Source: Cylicocyclus nassatus
Taxonomy: Eukaryota > Nematoda > Chromadorea > Rhabditida > Strongylidae
Length of the DNA: 64,000 nt
NCBI GenBank assembly: GCA_958299035.1
Contig: CATQJL010000112.1
Span: 19,372,812 to 19,436,811, forward strand
Direction: 5' to 3'
Part shown: positions 57,266-64,000 of the stretch, in pieces
Layout: every line of letters begins with the position of its first letter
How positions within the stretch are numbered: the stretch's first letter is position 1
The notes under the pieces: generated by a model
Told to the model about the DNA's origin: nothing
Database searches by the model: none
What the model saw: the letters and a program-made list of their open reading frames with translations, nothing else
Program-made: the position numbers and the translations under genes

Positions 57266-57333
57266 TGCCAACGAATCGACACTGCACTGAATCTGTATAT
57301 TTATTTTTACAATTTAGCTGAACTTATCAGTGA

Positions 57334-57339
57334 AATAAA
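57334..57339 (+). terminator. Poly(A) signal of the right EF-hand gene
   Basis: AATAAA 69 bases after the stop. The left copy has the matching sequence near 15538-15545. A transposon begins two bases downstream here. Confidence 0.65.
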
Positions 57340-57340
57340 A

Positions 57341-57387
57341 TTTTATATATAAAGCTGAATGTCTGTTTGTCTGTATGTATGTCTGTA

Positions 57388-57418
<31 letters not shown>

Positions 57419-57657
57419 ACGTATGTTCCGAATAGAAAATTCCATTTCTGAACCGATCCGGACCAAACTTGGCACACATACACTTTGGGCCCCGGCGGGT
57501 GTCATAGGCTACTTTTCGCTATCGATCGATATCGATTTTATCGATTTTTTGCAAAATTTGAGCTACGGGGCTGGGAGTTGGCACAGGGGGGTAATCGAGC
57601 ATGCTGATTACGAATATAATAATGACAGGGCCGGGCGGAGCCGGGTAAGTCAACTAG
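57341..57657 (+). mobile_element. Helitron-like non-autonomous insertion
   Basis: Includes a CTGT/TGTA microsatellite (57360-57423), AACCGATCCGGACCAAACTT, ATCGATATCGATTTTATCG and GCCGGGCGGAGCCGGG, and ends CTAG before T. The left arm shows the intact site AAATAAAATATCACGAT, so the insertion lies between A and T without target duplication. CTAG-T end and lack of duplication are Helitron features. No helicase is present. Confidence 0.65.
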
Positions 57658-58251
57658 TATCACGATAGTTACCAAATGTAATACCAGCTAACAATAAGCT
57701 TTTTCCAAGAAAGATTTCAGGAGGAATCTTCTTTATAAGTATACTCCGAGTGTCGAAATTGGACATCATTTTTGCTACAGTAAAAGGTTGTACGGCTAAT
57801 ACGAAAAGGGCTCAACATTAAGGAAAAATTAAATCTACTCATGTGAAGGAATTTATTCTGCTAGTTTTGGTAAATTTTGTTTGATACTGGGATGATGTGA
57901 AGATCAAGCATCTTGAGAAGTTGATCTATCGATTTCGTGTAAAATCGATGGTTTTGCCAACTCGACGCCATTTTTAGCCAAACTTATAGTTTCTGCCGTT
58001 CATTTTTAATCTCACATGGAATTTCTTCTCTATAGGGGGTTTCTTTCCTTGATCTAATCACATTCGAACATTCGCACGAAAAAGTTTCTTACCATATTCG
58101 GGAAAGTAAGCAGCATTCTTCTGCTTTTTGTTGATGCAGAATCTAGCTTTTGTAACTTGTGGTTTTGATACTAATGCGAAATTCTCAGATAAGGCCGTTT
58201 CGGAAGTCCTTTCGGTTTCTTCGACCTAACATAAAAACACGTAGATAAAGG
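57658..58251. other. Arm sequence without a gene; holds empty sites of LINE and hAT
   Basis: Continuous match to both flanks of the left LINE (near 57815-57840) and the left hAT element (near 58155-58195). Confidence 0.6.
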
Positions 58252-58274
58252 NNNNNNNNNNNNNNNNNNNNNNN
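58252..58274. other. Assembly gap, 23 N
   Basis: Short N run; the left arm continues smoothly across the equivalent position (near 8750-8770). Confidence 0.97.
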
Positions 58275-58891
58275 GGGCCAAAGATGGGCAAAACTTCAAA
58301 GGATATTCGACGCAGTTTACTTCCACTTTTCTGCGATCATGTTTCCAAACGGTTTGCTTTTGTGGCCACTAAAGTAATCGCAGAAATTTCGAACCCACGT
58401 TTTTTGCTACACCCAAGTTCGGCAATTTATAAAATTCTCGGCAAGTGATCCTTCTTGCGGGGTATCACTTTTACCAAATATCTCTATCCTCTATTTCTAT
58501 CAAAACTTGTATAACTGTGGTGTCCATCAGGAACACTTATGATGCTCTTCGAAGTCGGATCATTCTGCTCTTTCAATTGAATCCTGGAGTGTAGCTTACT
58601 TCTTTTCAACCTTCTTCCTCGTAGAATAAAATTGCGCCGCAAAAGAAGTCGTTGTTCCTTTGCTGTTGAGTAGTAGAGGTTTTCGGATACGAGTACAATC
58701 AGATCCAAATTTCTTTTTTGAAATTAGCATGTGAATGTTTGAAAACTTCTATAAAGGAGTCTAATTTTCATTATCTAGCTACAGGCAAATTTTACAGGCA
58801 AAAAAGGGTGTTTATGTTTTCTGCAATCATTCTCATGATACTTGAGCTTTTCTGTAAAGATTTTCACCACCGAAATGACAGTAACGTATGC
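58275..58891. other. Arm sequence without a recognisable gene
   Basis: Counterpart of about 8148-8760. Confidence 0.5.
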
Positions 58892-59649
58892 TATAACCAG
58901 GGTCAAGCAAGGGGTGTGGCACACGATCGCTGGTTACAACCCCCCCCCCTGAATTATATACCTGAGATAGCATTACCTGAAGGCCCTGTCAAACATAATG
59001 GACAACATATCCATAATGAGCATGTCAATTAACCCCTGTAGACAAAGTTTGAGCGAATTCTGAAGATTCAAGATGCTAGGCTGAGATGAAAGGCTACCTA
59101 AGGCTGCCACAGCTTTTAAGGGGGTGTGCCACACCCCATTAACTATATAAAAAAACACTTTTAACGAACAGTATTTATATGAATCGATAGCCTAGATCTC
59201 CTAGTTTTCACAGGAGTGATTTGAACCTGATTCGTCTTCTTAGCTCTGAGTAATATTTGGTGAAAGCACAGCCATCAAAAGCGGAAAATGGGAAAAACGT
59301 GCTTTTGGATGACCTATAAATTCACAGTTTTGAGGTCTTTTGAAGCGGGAGTTCTGAGATGAACAAAGAAGGGATAGTGCTTTGTCTTGAGTGCAAAAAC
59401 GGATAGCTAATTCACCTTTGAAACAAACCATGTTGGAACCATTTCACTTAGGTAGCATAGTATCTCGAATCTTCACAATTCGCTCAAACTTTGTCTACAG
59501 GGGTTAATTGACATGCTAATTATGGATATGACACGAATATCATGTTATCATATTATCAGATGACCCAACTACGACCCCCTCCCCCTTTTGACTCCTCAAT
59601 ACGACTCCCAGGTCTGGCATGCCACACCCCCCGCTTGACCCTAACTATA
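58892..59649. mobile_element. Foldback DNA element, TATAACC family, copy 1 (right)
   Basis: Starts TATAACCAGGGTCAAGCAAG and ends with the inverse of TATAGTTAGGGTCAAGCGGG. It lacks the TTAA element nested in the left copy and keeps the single TTAA at 59116-59119. Confidence 0.7.
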
Positions 59650-60373
59650 ACTAGCCTTTTATTCATTATTTTTTTCAAAAAAGGGCAGCGGTGTGAACGT
59701 ACAATTCAAGTAGATTTGCTCACTGAATGGTCATTTTGGACAATCTTATGTCACTAAAACTCTAACGTCTCAACTTCCTCGTTGAATCCCTTTTACTGAG
59801 AAGTTTGGCTTACTGAGAAGTTTGGCCTAAACCTTTTGATGAACGCAACTTAATCGAAAGATAACGTGGCTTTCATTGTGTCTAGTCAGTTCGCGTCAGA
59901 TGTTTTTAGCTCTTCATAGAATTCTTGGAGCACGCGATTTTCTAATCACCGCGAATATTTGTAAAGCGTCCTCAGTTTCAGTTTCTTATAAGCATCTTAC
60001 ACTTGCTATCGAAATAACCTAACAAACTTCTTTTTACTCAAAAGATCAGCTCAGGCATTGCAGCATAAAAAATTGCTTAAAACGACCTGTTCCCACATCG
60101 CTCCAGTCCCCACTTAGATTCGAGATTTGTGCTATTTGCGTGCACTTCGCATTTCGATTTCAGATTTTGGAGAAGCTGGTCACTTTCATGCTTGTTTGCT
60201 AGGTTCTGTTCTCGGTATGAAGAAAATTGTTGTATTGATTGCAGATCCGGTCTGTTGTGAGACAGTGTATGTAGACGTTTGAATGCTTTACTACCAATGA
60301 TTGAGCTCATTGGGGCGCGATTTCTAACGCGGTTGTTTAGCGAGGGATCACTGGACCCTTATTTCCGTAATTA

Positions 60374-60587
60374 CCCTAATTTCACGCGTACAAGGCGCGG
60401 GGTGGTCCTAGCTTTCATCGAGCTGCTCAGCCGCCCCAACGTGTTCCAAGAAGCGATCCTTATGCCGCACGATTCGTCAGGCAAAACGCGGCACGGTATG
60501 GTCTTCCTTTGGTTGCGAAGTCCTTTGCCGTGTTCGAGCTGGTCGATGAAACTAGGACCACCCCGCGCCTTGTACGCGAAATTAGGG
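60374..60587. mobile_element. 215 bp TA-flanked MITE, copy 2
   Basis: TA on both sides of CCCTAATTTCACGCGTACAA ... and its inverse. Close to copy 1 at 52978, with small differences. The left arm lacks it but is rearranged at the site. Confidence 0.82.
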
Positions 60588-61049
60588 TACTACTCGGGTT
60601 CCATCCTCCGGGAAACTCGATGCGAGGAAATGGGTATCTCGGTAAGGTAAAGACATCCGATACCAGAGCCAACACAACCTGAAATTGTCGCGCATCAGTT
60701 CTTGATCACAAGTTGGTAAGATGTACCGCTACAAAAAATTGCCAAGCAAGCATTGTTCGTCGAAGCACTTAGTTATCTGAAATCAGATTATCAAAACTGC
60801 ACCAGAGACTACAATGAAGTTGAAAAGTGAACTGCTGAGCTGAGCTGTGGCAATGGCTATATAAAGAAACTACTTTTGTCGATAAAATGGTTTGAATGTC
60901 AGAACTCTCCCAGCCTGCTATGGTCTTGCTGTAATGCGATGTATTTTAAATTATCACGTCTTCTCACTCCAGCTCAAAACAAGGCATATTATGTCATTTT
61001 GTTAAAATCTTGGTTCTACAGTTATCTCTTCTATGTTGGCAAAACTTAT

Positions 61050-61446
61050 AGGCAAAGTGTCCCGGCAGATTCGCGCCCTGGGGGATATTGCTGTGGTGGG
61101 GTTCCTGGTCATCCCACTGACCTCCAAGCGCAGTCCGGCTGGTTGGTATTTCCCCTGGGACGAGAAAATAGCCCTTGAATCGGCGTGCGCAGCCCCAATC
61201 GGCGCGCGCTCGGACGATCGCTTACCTTTCGGCGCGGGCGCATTTTGCATGCTATCCAAAGCAAAAATTACAGGCAGCAGGGAGTTCGTGCCAGGTCCAA
61301 TCGTCCGAGCTGCCTTTTAGAAGTTGGGTAAACGCCCCGAAAAAGGTCTTTTCACCCGTTTCAAAGCTCAGATTAGGGCTCTACGGGTCTAAAAGACCCA
61401 AAACATGCAAAAAGATGGAAATGCAAAATCTGCCGGGACACTGCCT
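61050..61446. mobile_element. TTAA MITE, AGGCAGTGTCCCGG family, right arm only
   Basis: Starts AGGCAAAGTGTCCCGGCAG and ends CTGCCGGGACACTGCCT, flanked by TTAT and TTAA (61447-61450). The left arm has a single TTAA at 5741-5744. The inside is much more GC-rich than the surroundings. Confidence 0.8.
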
Positions 61447-61514
61447 TTAAGCTACTCATTGTCAGTGGCAAAATATCTCGTGTCCATTAAGGAAACTTCA
61501 GGAACTAAAAATAG

Positions 61515-61664
61515 ACTCATTTAGACTCAATAGACTTTCTCATTCCATATTATATTCCTTTACGATTTCAATAAGCTGGTGCTCTCTACACGTAATATCT
61601 GCCTTCCAGTCTGCCCTAATCTGAAGTGATCTGAAGTTTGATTGATTTTGATCTGATATATAAT
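61515..61664. other. Start of the right unmatched flank
   Basis: No match to the left arm and no gene seen. Confidence 0.5.
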
Positions 61665-61781
61665 ATGCTATGGCATCATACGCACCGTTACACTTCAGAT
61701 CAAGTCAAATCATCATCAGATGAAAATCTAGTGATGATTGATTTGGTCTGGACTGTAACGGTGCGTATGATGCCATAGCAT
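61665..61781. repeat. Long perfect-type hairpin
   Basis: ATGCTATGGCATCATACGCA with CCGTTACA pairs with TGTAACGG and TGCGTATGATGCCATAGCAT; the inner part (CAGATCAAGTCAAATCATCA) also pairs with the far side. Confidence 0.8.
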
Positions 61782-61917
61782 TTTCATTCATTCCATATTT
61801 ATTTCTCCATGTGGTCATATCTCCAGATGGTTATGTTCTTCATTGTTACTTGTCATCGTTATAATGAATTAATTGAAGTTACAGCGTTGTAGTCCAAGCA
61901 TAACAAGAAGCTACACA

Positions 61918-62176
61918 GACAAGATTTTCAGCCGGCAGCCACAAAGCCACCGCGAAAACCCACCAAAAGCTCCGTGCCTTACCGCCTCACTGCCGCTTCC
62001 CGCTGAGAACTGTAGAAGCGAGCGGGCTACAAATATGGCACTGAGCGGGAGGCTAAAGCTGGCAGCGGGCAGACTGCTATGAGGGCTTCAGCGGGAAGCG
62101 AAAGTGGCCGCGATAAGGCCACGGCGCTTTTGGTGGGTTTTCGCGGTGGCTTTGTGGCTGCCGGCTGAGAGCCTGT
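61918..62176. mobile_element. GC-rich TIR element
   Basis: CAGCCGGCAGCCACAAAGCC and ACCGCGAAAACCCACCAAAA return inverted at 62125-62170; the middle (GCTTCCCGCTGAGA / TTCAGCGGGAAGC) is also inverted. Non-coding MITE-like unit of unknown superfamily. Confidence 0.7.
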
Positions 62177-62731
62177 GATTGTCTGAGTACGTGGTGCCTA
62201 AGGACAGTCAATTATAAGAACTGCCGAAACAAAACGCCCGCGTGCCGCCCATAAGCCGATATCTATTCGTAAGCAAGTCGCCAGCGAGACTCAGCAACGC
62301 AACCAAAGGCTGGTCAAAGTTAAATGCTTCCGAAAGCATTGGTAAGACCCATTTACTCCTCCGCTCTCTCCTGTCTAAAAGTGCAAGATTGTTTCAATCG
62401 AATGTTTTAAAGCACTTTTTACCGAGACTTTTACAAAACATACATGAATTTAGCTAAATGCTCTCACTCAATTTGGCATCATTTCAAAAGCAAATAGCAG
62501 CACAATATTTGAGCAACAAGTACTGGAACAACAAGCATGAAAGAACAGTTTGTAGAAATAACATACTCGGACGCTGGCGACCCGATTCAAAGTCATTGCA
62601 AGAACTTTCATGATTAAATTTTGAAGTACGTGTGGCTCTTTTACGAAAACATGCTTCGGTCAGTCCTAATGATATCTGACATTACTCCAAAACGCATGCC
62701 ACTGATGGCAGCATCCAACGCTTTGGATGAC
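62177..62731. other. No recognisable gene
   Basis: Short open frames only; no splice structure or motif. Confidence 0.45.
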
Positions 62732-63310
62732 TGGATCTCGTTAGTAGAGACGAGCTTCTACTTGAGGAAATCAAACGCTTTGGGTAACTGGGTTTCGCTG
62801 GTGGAGATGAGCTTCCACTTGTGAAATCCAACTCTTGAGCAGCTGGGTCTCGCTGGTGGAGATGAGCTTCCACTTGTGGAAATCCAACTCTTGAGCAGCT
62901 GAGTCTCGCTGACGGAGATGAGCTTCCACTTAGGAAAATCCAATGCTTGAGAAACTGGTCGCGATATGAGCTTCTGCTTGGGGTCTTCAAACGCTTCGCG
63001 TAACTGAGTCTCGTTGATGGAAATGAACTACTTGGGGAAATCCCGTTTTAGGTAACTGGGTTTCGCTGTTGGAAATGAGCTTCCACATGGGTAAGCCAAT
63101 GCTCGGGTAATTGGGTCTCGCTGGTGGAGATGAGCTTCCACATGGGTAAGCCAACGCTCGAGTAATCGCTGGTGGAGATGAACTTCTACTAGGGTGAAAT
63201 CAAAGCTTCAGTCAGTGGGCCTCGCTGGCAGAGATGAGCGTTCAATTGAGAAATCTCCTTTTATTTGTGTAAAGAAAGCTTGAGTGATTGGGTCTGGCTG
63301 GTGAGCCAGC
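62732..63310. repeat. Minisatellite, about 11 units of ~50-57 bp
   Basis: Consensus parts CTGGGTCTCGCTGGTGGAGA, TGAGCTTCCACTTG and GGAAATCCAA...TTGAGCAG repeat from 62732 (62732, 62789, 62845, 62902, ...) to about 63310, with decay and shorter units at the far end. Confidence 0.88.
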
Positions 63311-63918
63311 GCCTTCAATAAAGGATTATAGGGGTAACATTTTGTTTCACAGATAATTTGCAAAATTTGGGCACTGATTTGAGAGCATTTATCAAAAAAA
63401 AAAGCATAAGAGTAACAGAGTCCCGTTGGCGGACCCGACTTTTCGGAGAGGACACTACCGGGGAGTGACATAGTATCTCCAAATATTCGCAATGTAGAAA
63501 ATGTTAATTTTGAGAGCACTCACTTGAGGGAAATCTGTTCTTTCTTGTTGGAAGTGACGTTTGAGTGAGAATGTCATTGATGGAGGCCCTGCTTTCGAGT
63601 TAGAGGAACCTTTTCGGGAAGTGCGTCCATTTCACAGACTTTCCGAATTCTTATCAAAAAACTGCTTTGTAAACGTTTTCTTGGGGAAGCTTCACTTATG
63701 CTTGTAGAAAACGGAGTTGCTGACTCGAGTCTCGCAAAAGGAAAAGCTCAAAAACCAGGGTAGAGCATCAGTTCAGAGAACTCTTACAGATGCTTCCACT
63801 CGATAAGGAATCTACCTTGGAGCAAGTTTGATGATTCGGCGAAAATTTTCCTCAAATAAACTAAGAGTATACAGGAAGATGTCATTAAGATGCAAAAACT
63901 TATCAAACACCTGCTTCG
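63311..63918. other. No recognisable gene
   Basis: No coding motif, RNA signature or repeat family recognised. Confidence 0.45.
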
Positions 63919-63957
63919 ATCCACTTATAGCGGCCCGCAGGGCCGCTATAAGTGGAT
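63919..63957. repeat. Perfect 17 bp stem palindrome
   Basis: ATCCACTTATAGCGGCC, loop CGCAG, then the exact inverse. It could be a MITE core or a foldback relic. Confidence 0.85.
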
Positions 63958-64000
63958 AAAACATGATTTGCGAATGTGAAAACTGATTTGCTTCATATCT

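Larger units (their letters stand above)
40860..61514 (-). repeat. Right arm of the inverted duplication
   Basis: Inverse counterpart of 5683-36432. The match is present from the first base after the gap. The arm is ~10 kb shorter, mainly because it lacks the LINE, hAT, 2.3 kb foldback, AT-rich insertion, intron 6 mariner element and micro-gene region. It contains its own insertions (48402, 52978, 57341, 60374, 61050). Confidence 0.9.

Noticed and set aside
57360..57423. Short regular repeats considered as CRISPR-like
   Set aside because: They are a CTGT/TGTA microsatellite inside a Helitron-like element in a eukaryotic context.

Overview
The window is eukaryotic, nematode-type DNA. It has short-exon genes with GTAAGT/TTTTCAG introns, a probable trans-splice acceptor directly in front of a start codon, and a secreted astacin-family (M12A) metalloprotease with the EGF+CUB layout common in nematodes. 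It also has very dense small DNA transposons (mariner-type, TTAA-type, hAT, Helitron-like), a CR1/jockey-like LINE and a Penelope-like element. A parasitic strongylid (hookworm-like) clade V nematode is my best guess, by inference only. The assembly is a draft: there are gaps at 40360-40859 (500 N) and 58252-58274 (23 N). The same 27-base SMART-type cDNA/amplification adapter sits at position 1 and, reverse-complemented, at 40333-40359, so the first 40,359 bases are one contig with untrimmed adapters at both ends.

Layout: 1-2545 is a head-to-head, broken Penelope-like retroelement, and 2546-5682 has no gene I can recognise. From 5683 to 36432 runs a ~31 kb left arm that is repeated, inverted and diverged, from 61514 back to 40860 (right arm, ~21 kb). 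36433-40332 is the unmatched inner part, mostly repeat debris, followed by the gap. 61515-64000 is unmatched and holds two hairpin elements, a ~57 bp minisatellite and a perfect palindrome.

Each arm carries the same two protein genes. One is a 13-exon secreted astacin metalloprotease (left, + strand 30095-35575, 708 aa; right, - strand 46400-41721, 729 aa). The other is a 6-exon calmodulin-like EF-hand protein of 141 aa resembling CALML4 (left, - strand 19118-15614; right, + strand 53828-57265). Reading frames and splice sites are intact in both copies of both genes, apart from a GT-to-GC donor in the left astacin copy. I see no evidence that the two genes act in one pathway. They are neighbours on a transposon-filled block.

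The arms differ mainly by transposon insertions, and each arm supplies the empty site for insertions in the other. Left-only: the LINE (6 bp target duplication), a 1.9 kb hAT element (8 bp duplication), a 2.3 kb foldback with two nested TTAA elements, a TTAA element, a mariner-type element in astacin intron 6, and an AT-rich insertion with a reverse-transcriptase-like fragment. Right-only: two 215 bp TA elements, two TTAA elements, a Helitron-like insertion abutting a poly(A) signal, and a ~1.5 kb deletion. This fits either a real inverted segmental duplication or two divergent haplotypes scaffolded in opposite orientation; the sequence alone cannot decide, and the contig break inside the right arm's innermost element leaves the artefact explanation open.
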